NCBI RefSeq assembly: GCF_014905175.1 | Contig: NC_057789.1 | Span: 19,670,555 to 19,734,554 of the forward strand | Length of the DNA: 64,000 nt | Direction of reading: 5' to 3' | Origin: Aphidius gifuensis | Lineage: Eukaryota > Arthropoda > Insecta > Hymenoptera > Braconidae | In this document: piece by piece, positions 1-10,190 of the stretch | How the letters are laid out: the number at the start of each line of letters is the position of its first letter | How positions within the stretch are numbered: the first letter of the stretch is position 1 | The notes under the pieces: model-generated | What the model was told of the DNA's origin: nothing | What the model saw: only the letters and a program-made list of their open reading frames with translations | Databases searched by the model: none | Made by a program: the position numbers and the translations under genes

Positions 1-574
1 TTATTCGATAATAAAAATGTTCAATGCACAATGGAAGACAACGACATCTGTTTCACTTTGATTAAATAAATATGAAAATTAACAACAATCGATAATAATA
101 ATAATCATCCATATACGATATTTTTTTTTTCGAAAAAAATTTTATCCATTCATGTAATTTATATATATAATCATACTTTTTTTAGAAAAGTTTTTCGAAT
201 AAACATGCATATTTAAAAAAAATAATTCTTTTCGATGATTTATTCAAATCTTTTATTTATGAAAAATATTGTTTTGTTTTCTTTTTTTAGGATGTATAAG
301 TAAGTAAATCTAGGAATCTTTAAATTTTGTTTACTTAATTGTAGATTTATTTTTACTTTTTATAATATAATTTTTTTAAATCAATCGCATCAAATATTAC
401 TGAATAATTCTATTCTAATTTTTTCAATTTTTTTAATTTCATCTTGAAAAAAAAATATTAATAATTTATAAAAACAATTACATTAATGTTTATTTATTTA
501 TTTTATTTTATTTATATCTTTTTATAACATATTACAGGAGTTTATGTTTGATTGTATTTTCATAAATATGTTTT
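1..574. other. AT-rich non-coding DNA
   Basis: This stretch is almost pure A+T with poly-A and poly-T runs. I see no open frame with coding character and no repeat shared with other parts of the window. Confidence 0.6.
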
Positions 575-838
575 TTAAATAGGAATGAACTCATATGTAT
601 TATTGAGTGATCCAGTTAGAACACGTGATTCGTTTTCGAGAAATACCAAAATCCGGTTTGGTAGAAAAACGTCAAATTCTCGATTAATGGTTGCGATGAC
701 TTTTACTCCGAAACTTGTATTAGCTTTTCTCAAATTGGTGATTTTGTATTTAGCCCCTGGTGTTAAATCAACCATCTTCTTTAATGGTACATTACTATTA
801 ATGGAGGCAGCGATTTGGTTAAGTTTTGATAAATCCAT
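575..838 (-). CDS. small conserved protein of the divergent Polinton lineage
   Basis: An uninterrupted 87-codon frame whose product begins MDLSKLNQIAAS. A central stretch (about residues 27-60) contains GAKYKITNLRKANTSFG followed by a β-rich segment ending EFDVFLPNRI, which reads like a small OB-like or DNA-binding fold. From memory, similar small proteins accompany insect Polintons, but I cannot name a function. It is transcribed away from the PolB fragment that starts at 1182, and the spacer between them holds a cluster of heat-shock-like motifs. The start is the first ATG and there is no signal peptide or membrane segment. It is short and A+T-rich, so chance is not excluded, but the composition looks protein-like. 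Confidence 0.5.
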   Translation of the reverse strand: MDLSKLNQIAASINSNVPLKKMVDLTPGAKYKITNLRKANTSFGVKVIATINREFDVFLPNRILVFLENESRVLTGSLNNTYEFIPI

Positions 839-954
839 CTTCTATAAGAAAAAAAATTACGAAATGATAATATAAAGAAAATAATAATAATGAAAAAAGT
901 TTATATTAAATAAAATGATCAAAAAAATATATATATCTTTGATTTGTTTATCTT

Positions 955-1181
955 AATGAATTCTGTTCGAATGCTCGAATTGATCTGATACTCCGGTTCT
1001 TGATTTCACTCCTTTTATATTGAAAAAAAAGTTCTCGAATGTTTTTGGATATTCTAGAATGTTCTAGTATGTCTTCGAACGTTCTCATGAGTTTTAGATA
1101 TTGCATCAGATTTTTTCATAGTCTGGAATATTCTCAATTTATCGATCAATCGAACATTCTTGATTTATTTTCCGAATATTT
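955..1181. promoter_or_regulatory. cluster of heat-shock-element-like GAAnnTTC motifs
   Basis: The spacer between two divergently oriented Polinton genes contains repeated inverted pentamers: TTCtcGAA at 1032-1039, a three-unit attctagaatgttct at 1051-1065, GAAcgTTC at 1077-1084, GAAtaTTC at 1126-1133 and GAAcaTTC at 1152-1159. The 1051-1065 unit matches the alternating nTTCnnGAAnnTTCn form bound by heat-shock factor. Function is inferred from the motif only. Confidence 0.4.
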
Positions 1182-2648
1182 TTGATCTTCCCTGAACATA
1201 CTCGATTGACAATTGGTGATAAATTGAGAATTCAAACAACGATTTCTCAACTTAGATCATCGAGTGAAAGATTTAAAAGTCAACAAAAACATGGTGCTGG
1301 TGTTGGATATATTAAAAAACTAAGTGACAGGGTGAAGTGGCTCGATGGTGATTCAGCATTTCAGGGACGAATACGATCAGGAACTATCGTCAATCTTCAA
1401 CATACTGATATACATTCATTTTTAGAGGATGCTAAAAAGATGACAACTAACCGTTTGAAGAATATTATCAAAAATCATGAAAATTTGAAAGTAAATGGTG
1501 TTTTAGCTTGTAAATTTAGAATTGTAAAAAATGGTGAATCTATCGATGAGACAAAATATTTCAATACGAAAAATCAAGTGATTCTACCAACTACTGATTT
1601 GAGTAATTGGTTCAATGATAAATTGACGAATAAATTTCTCACAAAAATTGAAGATTTTCAAGAAAAAGATTCTGGTTGGACACTTAGAGCAATTATTAAT
1701 CTAATGGTTGATATTAATCGTCATGAACCACTGAGAGGTGGTTTATCAACATTTATCGAATTACCAAAGAAAATCCAAGCAAAAAGAGCAGTTGTGAATA
1801 TAAAAAATAATGATGAGTACTGTTTTTTATATGCAGTCACAGCAGCTCTGTATCCAACTCAATCACACAGTTATCGTATGACATCATACTCAGATTTTAA
1901 GACAATTTTAAAATATGATGGTATTGATTTTCCGATAATATTACGTGACATTCCAAAATTTGAGATTATGAATGATTTATCTATCAATGTTTATGATATT
2001 TATGATAAATGTGAAATAGCACCAGTATATTTGAGTAAACACAAATCATCAAAACCCACAATTCATTTACTTATTTTGAATAGTGGATTGTCAACTGATG
2101 AACCAATATTTCATTTTGCTTGTATACAAAATTTATCACGACTTGTCAGTACACAAATTTCAAAAAATAATCATAAAAAGTGGTTGTGTGATCGTTGTCT
2201 CTGTCATTTCAAAATTGAAAATTCGTATAAAAAACATTTAGCAGATTGTGAAAATAACAATAAAGTGAGATTGATTTTACCAGAAGAAAGTGAAAATATA
2301 TTAAAATTTAAAAATCATCGATTCAAAGAACCAGCACCATTTGTCATCTATGCAGATCTTAAATGTATTTTAGAACTTGGAGAAAATGATTCAGACAATC
2401 ATGTACCGCACAGTGTTGCATATTATTTTCATTGTACATATGACAAATCTCTGTCAGAATTTATGATACGACGTGGTCCTGATTGTATAGAGTGGTTTGT
2501 CAGAGAACTTCAAAAAAGAACTCAACAAGTAAATGACATTTTGAATAATCCAACGCTGATGAAGCCTCTTACTCAAGAACAAATCATGGATTTTCAAACA
2601 GCTCAAATGAATCTTATCGCCACGTTTTTTCACGATTTTTTGAACTAA
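1182..2648 (+). pseudogene. Polinton PolB N-terminal part, divergent lineage, 3'-truncated
   Basis: A 488-codon open frame. The N-terminal 180 residues are a Polinton-type region; a Cys/His zinc-finger-like patch (WLCDRCLCHFKIENSYKKH) lies at about residues 336-354; and an exonuclease-I-like acidic motif (FVIYADLKCIL) follows at about residue 387. This order matches the N-terminus of protein-primed Polinton DNA polymerase B, which normally exceeds 1000 residues. Here the frame stops soon after the Exo I motif and runs tail to tail into an integrase remnant on the other strand, so all polymerase palm motifs are missing. The sequence differs strongly from the PolB at 51.5-55.7 kb and represents another Polinton lineage. 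The true start may lie upstream; 1182 is only the first in-frame start. Confidence 0.7.
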
Positions 2649-3488
2649 TTCAATATCAGGATATTCAACTTCAGTTAACTCTTTTTCGTAAAATCCTCCT
2701 TCAATTGGATTATTTTTATAATCTATGAGTTTATATGTCACTGGATCTGTATATTTCACTTCCTTGATTGTAAATATTTCTGTTGTAAAGTTTGGTGTAT
2801 AACCTTTTTCAAAAACAGTTTTATATTTACTTATCCGAATTTTATCACCAATCTTGAACTTATTTTTGATATCACGATTCTGTTGAAATTTTTTATAAAC
2901 ATTTCTCAATAATTGTTTTTCATTTTTTTCCGTAACATCTATTGGTTACATCTTTATTGTTCTGTGGTTTGAATTATTATAATTTTCAAGCAGATGTGGT
3001 AAAATTTCTAACCACTTGTAGGATCCTTGATAAGTAAATTTTTCCCACATTCTATTCTTCAGTGTTCTATTGAAGCGTTCAACAATTGATGCTTTGAGAT
3101 TGCTGTATGTTGAGTACATATGTATCTTATGTTTTTGCATAAGAGCTTCAAATTCCTTGTTGTAAAATTATTTTCCTTGATCAACAGGTAAATTTTTTGG
3201 AATACGTCTTTTATCAAGTACAGATTTTATCGCTGCTGTAACATCTTTTCCAGTTTTTGATTTTATCGGTATAGCCCATGCAAATTTTGAAAATATGTCA
3301 ATAATTGTGAGCAAATATTTATAGTTTTGGTTAACAGACGTATAAGCTTGCATATCAACAAGATCTGCTTGCCAAGTTTCATTCAATCCTTTAATGTCGA
3401 CACGACGACGAGTATAATTCCTTCGAGCAGGTCTGTGTAGTTCATGAGCAACGACTGCTTTTTTATAATCCATTAGAACGATTTTCAA
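2605..3488 (-). pseudogene. retrovirus-type integrase remnant, divergent Polinton lineage
   Basis: Three open blocks in different frames make one gene read from 3488 to about 2605. The first holds the N-terminal part and first catalytic aspartate (ETWQADLVDMQ, then the IIDIFSKFAWAIP strand); the second holds the catalytic glutamate (ASIVERFNRTLKN); the third is the C-terminal SH3-like segment (KFKIGDKIRISKYKTVF). The second aspartate survives in LPVDQGK. At least two frameshifts, near 3160 and 2930, separate the blocks. The 3' end meets the PolB fragment on the opposite strand. The rve-type DDE layout identifies a Polinton integrase, and it differs from the intact copy at 48.6-49.7 kb. Confidence 0.75.
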
Positions 3489-4050
3489 GTATCCTCAGAC
3501 GATTATCCAAGATTGTCAGTTTTTCAATTATTTTAATCTCCAAATTTCCAATTTCAGTGCTCAATGTGTTGAGTGATTTTTCAAAATTTAGTTTGAAATT
3601 ATCAAAGGCTCTATTCGATGAAGTTAATCTGGACTCCAATGTCTGAATGGATTCTATATTTTGAAGTGAAAGACTTTGTGCTGTCTCAAATTCAAGACGA
3701 TAATTCTTACTGAACTCTTGAAATTGAGACTGAAGAGAATTGGCTATTATATTATTATTATCAACATCATCTCGTAGAGATTTATTTAATTGATATAAAA
3801 ATCGTGTTTATTCTTTCATGATTGTCTTAGTACTTTTAACAGATGTTGCATCATTCGATTCTACCAGATCAGCAACATTACACAATCGTTTATTATTTAT
3901 ATCATAATGTCCATCTGATGTTCGTTTGAAACCATCATCTAGAGGACCTCGAACACTTTGTAATGAATTTTTATTCTTTGATTGTCGTCCGAAAATATCA
4001 ATACTCATCTTGACAGCTGGTGAGCAACTGAGCTCAAGCCTCATATGCAT
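3489..4050 (-). pseudogene. coiled-coil Polinton protein, one in-frame stop
   Basis: The first part (4050-3808) carries the motif GFKRTSDGHYDINNKRL followed by an acidic NDATSVKS segment. A TAA at 3810-3808 interrupts it, but the same frame continues to about 3489 as a long heptad-rich coiled coil with repeated Leu, Ile, Glu and Asn. From memory, proteins with a GFKxTxxGxYDIxNKRL segment followed by coiled coil occur in insect Polintons of this lineage; the role may be virion-associated but is not known to me. It lies directly upstream of the integrase remnant on the same strand. Confidence 0.5.
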
Positions 4051-4055
4051 ATAAA

Positions 4056-4262
4056 TTAATATACAATCCCAGCTTCCCTCAATTCTTCAATTGTAGAAAT
4101 GATTCCATTTGTATGACTGGGATTACCAGCTGCCTGCAAAGCCAATATTAATCGAAGACGATCTACAAGTTCGTTGGGATCATCCCAATGAACGTAGTCA
4201 AATTTGTTACTTTTTTTTGTAATCTTATAACGAGGTAAAAAAAGTGGTAAAGGTCTTATCAA
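4056..4262 (-). pseudogene. C-terminal fragment of a Polinton-associated protein
   Basis: A 68-codon frame containing DDPNELVDRLRLILALQAAGN and ending IISTIEELREAGIVY. From memory this C-terminal signature recurs in insect Polinton proteins just before the coiled-coil gene, which is the arrangement seen here. Only the C-terminus is present; sequence upstream at 4296 belongs to a gene on the other strand. Function unknown. Confidence 0.45.
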
Positions 4263-4274
4263 TACCTTGGTGGA

Positions 4275-4600
4275 TTCTTTGATATATCAATACCGTTGAG
4301 CTTACTACTTGGATTTGTTGAAGATTATCGTAAAGTGATTACTAATGCAAAACATGAACTCATTCTTACAAGATCAAATACTGATACTAATGCATACCTA
4401 AAAACAGTAGCAGCAGAAATGGCAAAAATTGCTATCCAAAAAATAGAATGGGTTGTACCATATATTCGAGTCTCAGATAAAGAAAAAAATCAACTATTAA
4501 ACTACATATCAAAAGATCCAGCTATTTCACTGAGTTTTCGAGCCTGGGAGCTGTATGATTACCCTCTACTTCCTGCAACTTCAAAATATATATGGAGTGA
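4275..4600 (+). pseudogene. capsid-like fragment of the divergent Polinton lineage
   Basis: About 100 residues, starting near LLGFVEDYRKVITNAKHEL and ending LSFRAWELYDYPLLPATSK. I associate this pattern with the jelly-roll capsid-type protein of one insect Polinton lineage. The frame is cut at about 4600, where the sequence switches abruptly to the minor capsid gene of the P3 element. The fragment is therefore half of a chimeric junction between two Polinton lineages. The family assignment is from memory and moderate at best. Confidence 0.45.
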
Positions 4601-4873
4601 CCATTGCCAAACTTATTGTATGTTTATTGTGATATTTGTTCACCATATATTATAAGTGATAAAAATAAACAAGTTTTAAGAATTGTATATTTTAATAGTA
4701 ATGAATATAAGTATGTTGGGAATTATAATGTGAATTTCCAACCTTATTATTTACTAGTAATTCAACAGTCTTTTCAAACAATATCATGTATTATAAAAGA
4801 TTCTAATGACTACATAGTCTTATTTGGGGATGACCCTTTGACCATGATGGTTTATTTTCAAAAAATTGATTAA
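4601..4873 (+). pseudogene. Polinton minor capsid (penton-like) C-terminal fragment, P3
   Basis: This frame matches the last 90 residues of the intact minor capsid protein at 47743-48537 almost residue for residue, beginning LPNLLYVYCDICSPYIIS and ending in the same FQKID region. The N-terminal 175 residues are absent because P3 is truncated here. In Polintons this single-jelly-roll protein is predicted to form the pentons. The stop at 4873 lies only 2 nt before the start of the next gene, as in P1. Confidence 0.75.
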
Positions 4874-4875
4874 TT

Positions 4876-5462
4876 ATGTCAATGTATTTGAAGTATTATG
4901 ATAATCAAGTCGGTGGTGGTATAACAACCCATCAACGTCAATACATTACTTATAACCAGCGAGGAAACGGTGTTGGGGGTTTTCTCAAGGGATTGTATAG
5001 AACAGTATACCCTATACTACAAAGAGTAGCTAGCCTGTTGATGAAGAGCTGTGGCAGGCTGGAGTTATTGTATTGGATGATGTACTGACCCATAAATCTG
5101 ATTTAAAAAAATCATTAGAGACACGATTCAAAGAATCTGGACATCGACTTAAACGTAAAGCGGTCGATAAGTTAGAAACATTGTGGAATAACCGTGCAGG
5201 TGGTAGCAGTAGTCATAAGAAAAAGCGGCGTCGAAAGAATATTCAAAAAGGCTCCGGTATTTATAAACAAAAGGGTGTGATGAAGAAAAAACGTAATCAG
5301 AAAGGTAGTGGCTGCCCGCGTGTCGAGAAGCAAAAATCTCGTTCTAGAGTCGAGAGAGGTGGTGGTAAAAAAGAGAGGAAAAATATAATGAAAAATAATA
5401 ATAAAAGAAAAAGATCAATAAAAAAGAAAAATAAACGTAACGTGTACGATATTTTTCCTTAA
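4876..5462 (+). pseudogene. basic Lys/Arg-rich Polinton protein, frameshifted, P3
   Basis: The N-terminal part (4876-5040) carries YYDNQVGGGITTHQRQYITY and a glycine-rich patch. A one-base loss near 5036 relative to P1 shifts the frame, and the rest reads on in the frame that contains 5073-5462. The C-terminal half is extremely basic, with KKKRRRKNIQKGSG-type repeats, resembling viral core or DNA-condensing proteins. It sits between minor and major capsid genes, 6 nt upstream of the latter. A DNA-packaging core role is inferred from charge and position only. Confidence 0.6.
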
Positions 5463-5468
5463 ATAACC

Positions 5469-6470
5469 ATGTCTTTTTCACATAATAATTCGTGTGAGTG
5501 TACAAAGTCGGAGCTTGACTCATTTACAATACCTCCAACGCAAACAATGATCGAAGTTTCTACATGGGCTTATTACAATCCTATCAGTACGATGAGTGAT
5601 GATTCACAAATCGAGTTTCATGTACCAGGAACAAGTGAGGAATACACAGACTTACTACATACACTGTCAAAAATTCGTGCTAAAATTGTGGATAAAGATG
5701 GGGCATCAGGGACGCAGTAGGGCCGGTCAATTTAACCCTGCACAGTCTTTTTCAAAAAGTTGATGTATTATTTAACCAAAAATTAGTATCAGCTTTAAAT
5801 AGTACATATCCTTACAAAGCATACATTGAAACAATACTCAATTATGGATTTGATGCAACAAATAGTTATCTCCAACTAGCATTATTGTACCCTGATACCC
5901 CTGGGCGTATGAATACAAATACTGTTGCGGCTGCAGTTGCAAAAAATGAAGGCTTAGTGGCACGATGTACTAATGCCGGGCAACAATTTGAGATGATTGG
6001 TCATTTACATGTGGATGTATTTAACCAGGAAAAAATTTTATTGAATGCGATTAAAATGAAAATTAATCTCACATGGTCAAAACAAGAATTTTGTTTAATG
6101 GATGCCTCAAGAGACAAGGACTATAAAATACAAATATTAGAAGCATCATTGATTGTACGTCGAGTCAAGCTAAATCCTCATATTATGATTGCTCATGCAA
6201 AAGCCCTAGCAAATACTTACTAGAGTTGAGATCAAGAGTTTTTTACTTACCGCAGAAATTCTTAATAATTGTCTTGGCACTATTATTATTGGTACTTTGC
6301 CTAAGCGAGTTGTTATCGGATTTGTTGATAACAGGGAATTTAATGGTGATAAGGGCCATAACTCATTCTACTTTCAACATTTTAATATAAATTTTTTATG
6401 TCTCTACATTGATGATAAACAAATACCTGGAAAACCGTTGCAGCCTACATTTTCCGATAATAGTAATTAA
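5469..6470 (+). pseudogene. Polinton major capsid protein, broken, P3
   Basis: The start MSFSHNNSCECTKSELD and the segment EFHVPGTSEEY match the intact major capsid gene at 45837-47168. A deletion near 5705 shifts frame at the GAAAP segment, coding resumes in another frame, and a further change near 6220 breaks it again. About 125 C-terminal codons are missing: sequence corresponding to the region after KPLQPTF jumps to the final three residues. This is the double-jelly-roll (hexon-like) capsid protein of Polintons, related to C. elegans F54H12.2. Confidence 0.75.
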
Positions 6471-6536
6471 ATATAAAAAGAGTGAAAGAAAAAATATATA
6501 TTAGTCTAAGCAGCGCGAGATAGCGTGATTCATCTA

Positions 6537-6992
6537 ATGGATACTTAACAGCTAGCTCGAGCATTACCGTATACAGATATCTCTGTTGGAGAAATTTATC
6601 CTGTCGACAAATTACCTTTTGTCTGGCCAAAGCCGTGTGCAATAATTGCAAATACAGACAATCATAATCAACCAGGATCTCATTGGGTCGCATTATTTAT
6701 CGATTATTTTGGCTATGGAATATACTTCGATAGTTCTGGACAAAGACCTACCGACCCCCGCTTCAACTATGTTCTTAGGAGAAACACTGTCTTTTACGAG
6801 TATAATTATAAAAGGCTTCAAGATTTTTTGTCTAATGTGTGTGGTTGCTATTGCATTGTTGCTCTACATTGCTTTTCCAATGGCGGAAATCTTTCGAGTT
6901 TCCAACGGCTGTTTGGAGACGATACTAAACTCAACGACAATACTATAATGCCAATGTATAAAAAACTGATTCAAAAAAAAAAATATATTTAA
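6537..6992 (+). pseudogene. adenain-like cysteine protease (PRO), P3, early stop
   Basis: A 152-codon frame open except for TAA at codon 4 (6546-6548). The aligned P1 remnant has CAA there. The catalytic layout of adenovirus-type (C5 family) proteases is visible: His in PGSHWVALFID, Asp in YFDSSGQ, and Cys in NVCGCYCIVALHC. In Polintons this enzyme is thought to process capsid proteins. It follows the major capsid gene and precedes IAP. Apart from the early stop, P3 keeps the best copy of PRO in the window; P1 and P2 have deletions. Use of a later start would bypass the stop, but no good in-frame ATG lies nearby. Confidence 0.75.
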
Positions 6993-7187
6993 AAAATAAA
7001 AGTTTTTATTTTCTCCAAGGTAGTGGTGCAACTGTACAACATTCTTATTGTAAATTTCGTTGAATGAAGAAATAAATAAAATAAAATAAATAAAATTGTT
7101 TTTTTGTTTGAATTATTCCCTCTCCTTAATTTTTAAAAAATATATATATATGAAGAAAATTTTAGAATAGATGTTTAGTTTAAAAAA

Positions 7188-8355
7188 ATGGCTTCATCAG
7201 CAAGCATGGCGATGGCAGAACAATTAAAACCAGCTCGCCGCACGATGCGGTCCGCAACGACATAACCCTGTGAGTTTTAGTCGTGAACCCGAAGGAACAA
7301 ATTTCAATCTGATCCATCTCCAATGGGTCAAGCACAAATGCTCTATCATAGCAAATTTCCACCGTCCCAGCTTATACATGGGGCTTAAACCCGAACCCAT
7401 GGAGGAGATCACCCAGTTGCCTGAGCTCTCCCTTGTGTGGTCTTCTAAAATCGTATGTCCAATAATTTCAGTATACGATCTAACTAAAACCTTCCATTCT
7501 CTGTTGAAAACTCCCTTAACAACGTCTGGGAAACAACGTCATTTATTGTTCGCTTCAACAGTTCGCCAGCACGCCAGAAGGGAGTGCCGACAGTCAACTC
7601 GGTTTGAAGGGCAGTGGCGTGACTCACTGATGCAGCCGTTACCCGAGGGTTTCAATAACTGCACTCCTACCCGGACGATGGCAGAACACATCGAAAGACG
7701 TACTTGGTTCGAACGTGGTGAAAGATTGTTGTATCGTGTAGAATCCAATCGACGTGAAATTTTTGAAACATGGCCATTAGCTCATCTTTTACATAGTTTT
7801 GAAATGGCTTCTGCTGGATTCTATCATACAGGAGTTGGTAACTTTGTATGTTGTTTTGAATGTGGGGTTAAAATTAACGATTGGACTTTGGGCGATAATC
7901 ATCGAAACAAACCAAGTTGTAGATTTGTATGGCGATTACCATGAGGAAATGTCCCTGTAGGCATTCACCCTGACACCGTGACTGTACCTACTTACTACCA
8001 TTACCGGAAAAATATTTCTCCTGTAATTTCACCGTCATTCCGTTATTCATATTATTCAGCTGCTGTATCAAGACTTGAACATCGAGAATTTATAAGTCTT
8101 TTTGATTATGTACCACCACCGTACCCTTATCTACAGCCTGAGATTGATGTTAAAACTGCCAAGGTTCGACAATACTTGACTTATGACTTACGCCTAAAAT
8201 CATATGGATATTGGCCTAAGCACATGAGCCAGACAGTTTTGAAAAAAATTTAGGTATATTATTTTTACCATGTAGACATTTTGTTAACTAATTTAAAAAA
8301 ATGTGTTATATGTAAAGCAGATATTGAGAAAGTTGTACGAGCAATTATTTCATGA
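7188..8355 (+). pseudogene. inhibitor-of-apoptosis protein, P3, interrupted
   Basis: The gene starts MASSASMAMAEQ, is interrupted by a 453-bp insertion at 7223-7675, and resumes with a BIR domain (CCFECGVKINDW, H and C ligands beyond). A TGA at 7942-7944 ends the frame; a second BIR begins near 8040 but is deleted after about 8240, and only the tail of the RING finger (CVICKADIEKV) remains near 8300-8340. IAPs bind caspases through BIRs and ubiquitinate through RING. Position between PRO and the Env-like gene matches P1 and P2, so it is element cargo. The TGA and a 12-nt absence near 7893 are both shared with P2. Confidence 0.8.
7223..7675 (-). mobile_element. 453-bp GC-richer insertion with 13-bp target duplication
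   Basis: The 13-base word cgatggcagaaca occurs at 7210-7222 and again at 7676-7688, on either side of a block that has no counterpart in the IAP of P1 or P2. The block is much more GC-rich than its surroundings. A 13-bp duplication of variable-length type and absence of inverted ends suggest a 5'-truncated non-LTR retroelement or SINE. Read on the minus strand it ends in a T/A-rich tail (GGTTTTAAT). The strand call is tentative and I do not recognise the family. Confidence 0.6.
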
Positions 8356-8469
8356 TATTAAAATGAATATAGTTTTTTAAACATATGAAAATTGTCTTGT
8401 AAATTATGTTACCTATTCATATACCTACGTTGTAAATTAATCGACTTAGTCAATCACAAGCCGTGATTC

Positions 8470-8845
8470 AGTCCATACCAAGGTGCTTACAGTAGTTTTA
8501 ATTTTTTGCTGTAGTTTTGAAGATAATTGAATCGAGAATACAAACACCGGATTTGTATTATAATCATATCGAAAACGTGCGTCTAACGAGTAGTAGTCTA
8601 CAACTTACAACGTATATTTATGTTGACGATCTTCTTAATTCTTTACCGAATATTTTACCTTTGCGTTACTTTGATGCTGATTTGGATGGGGGTGGTAATT
8701 ATACTAAAGAAGACCCAGGATTAGCTGGTGTACATAAAATATATCAAGAGTATGAAGCAGATAAAATTGTGAAAAATGATTGTGACTTAGTATCACGGCG
8801 ACTTCCTTTTTTAGAACAACAACGAAAAAAAATCGCTATGTATAC
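8470..8845 (+). pseudogene. Env/F-like fusion glycoprotein, N-terminal fragment, P3
   Basis: An open block of about 105 residues with YYNHIENVRLTSSSLQLTTY, then DDLLNSLPNILPL, then NDCDLVSRRLPFLEQQ. The pattern (xYYxHIGxVRLxxxxWxLxTY, then a Leu-rich helix, then a cysteine before a second helix) is that of the N-terminal region of insect errantivirus Env and baculovirus F-type glycoproteins. A deletion at about 8845 joins it directly to the H gene, removing the rest of Env and the N-like gene that P2 still carries. The same region is present in degraded form in P2 (about 19000-19690, minus). Family assignment is from pattern memory. Confidence 0.5.
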
Positions 8846-9169
8846 TATGTATAAATGAAAAAATAGCCGGTCATTGGCTATTAACCAGGGGGATAGCACT
8901 ACATGTATTTTTATGGGCTGTAGTTTGTCACCCTAGATGAGTCGATTCCCCAGAAAAAGTCTAGTAACGCAACGCCATTTTGTAGTCACATGATAAAAAT
9001 CTTTTTAATTACTACGTTATCTATCTCGTTTCTTCCTTACCAGTTAAATTGCAGTTTTCCTCGAATAGATGGTAAATTTAAATATATAATGAAACCATAC
9101 AATTAATTTGATTAACATTTGTATTTTTGAAAAATAAATTTACATATATTTTATTTATAATATAAATAA

Positions 9170-10190
9170 AAAATGTCCAAGGAAAAGCAGTAGCTAAGGA
9201 AAAGATGTAGCTAAGGAATTAATGTGGCTAAGGAATTATTTCCTTGAAACATAATTTTTTGGCAACATTAATTCCTTAGTAACAATATTTCCTTAGCTAC
9301 ATCTTTTCCTTAGCTACTGCTTTTCCTTGGACATTTTTTATTTTTTTTATAAATAAAATACATGTAAATTCATTTTTTTAAAATACAAATGTCCAAGGAA
9401 AAGCAATAAAGATGTATAAGAATAATGACTAAGGAATTATTTCCTTGAAACATAATTTTTTGGCAACATTAATTCCTTAGTCACATTAATTCCTTAGCTA
9501 CATCTTTTCCTTAGCTACTGCTTTTCCTTGGACATTTTTTATTTATTTTATAAATAAAATACATGTAAATTTATTTTTTTAAAATACAAATGTCCAAGGA
9601 AAAGCAGTAGCTAAGGAAAAGATGTAGCTAAGGAATTAATGTGACTAAGGAATTATTTCCTTGAAACATAATTTTTTGGCAACATTAATTCCTTAGCTAC
9701 ATCTTTTCCTTAGCTACTGCTTTTCCTTAAACATTTTTTATTTATTTTATAAATAAAATACATGTAAATTTATTTTTTTAAAATACAAATGTCCAAGGAA
9801 AAGTAGTAGCTAAGGAAAAGATGTAGCTAAGGAATTAATGTGACTAACGAATTCTTTCCTTGAAACATAATTCTTTGGCAGCCTCAATTCCTTAGCTACA
9901 TCTTTTCCTTAGCTACTGCTTTCCCTTGGACATTTTTTATTTATTTTATAAATAAAATACATGTAAATTTATTTTTTTAAAATACAAATGTCCAAGGAAA
10001 AGCAGTAGCTAAGGAGAAGATGTAGCTAAGGAATTAATGTGACTAAGGAATTATTTCCTTGAAACATAATTTTTTGGCAACATTAATTCCTTAGCTACAT
10101 CTTTTCCTTAGCTACTGCTTTTCCTTGGACATTTTTTATTTATTTTATAAATAAAATACATGTAAATTTATTTTTTTAAAATACAAATCG
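9170..10190. repeat. tandem array of about five palindromic 199-bp units
   Basis: Unit starts (tgtccaaggaaaagcagtag and close variants) fall at about 9172, 9389, 9588, 9787 and 9986, so the period is 199 bp apart from the first, longer unit. Each unit is itself a long inverted repeat: the arm with blocks of ctaaggaa is mirrored by ttccttag blocks ending in tttccttggaca. Each unit could fold as a hairpin of about 70 bp per arm. The array makes up most of the hAT element. Confidence 0.85.

Noticed and set aside
585..875. 96-codon plus-strand frame opposite the small Polinton protein
   Set aside because: It is the mirror of the 575-838 minus-strand gene, with composition expected from antisense reading.
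7270..7944. 224-codon plus-strand frame across the IAP start
   Set aside because: It fuses the insertion at 7223-7675 with the BIR1 region by chance; the insertion is absent from the other IAP copies.
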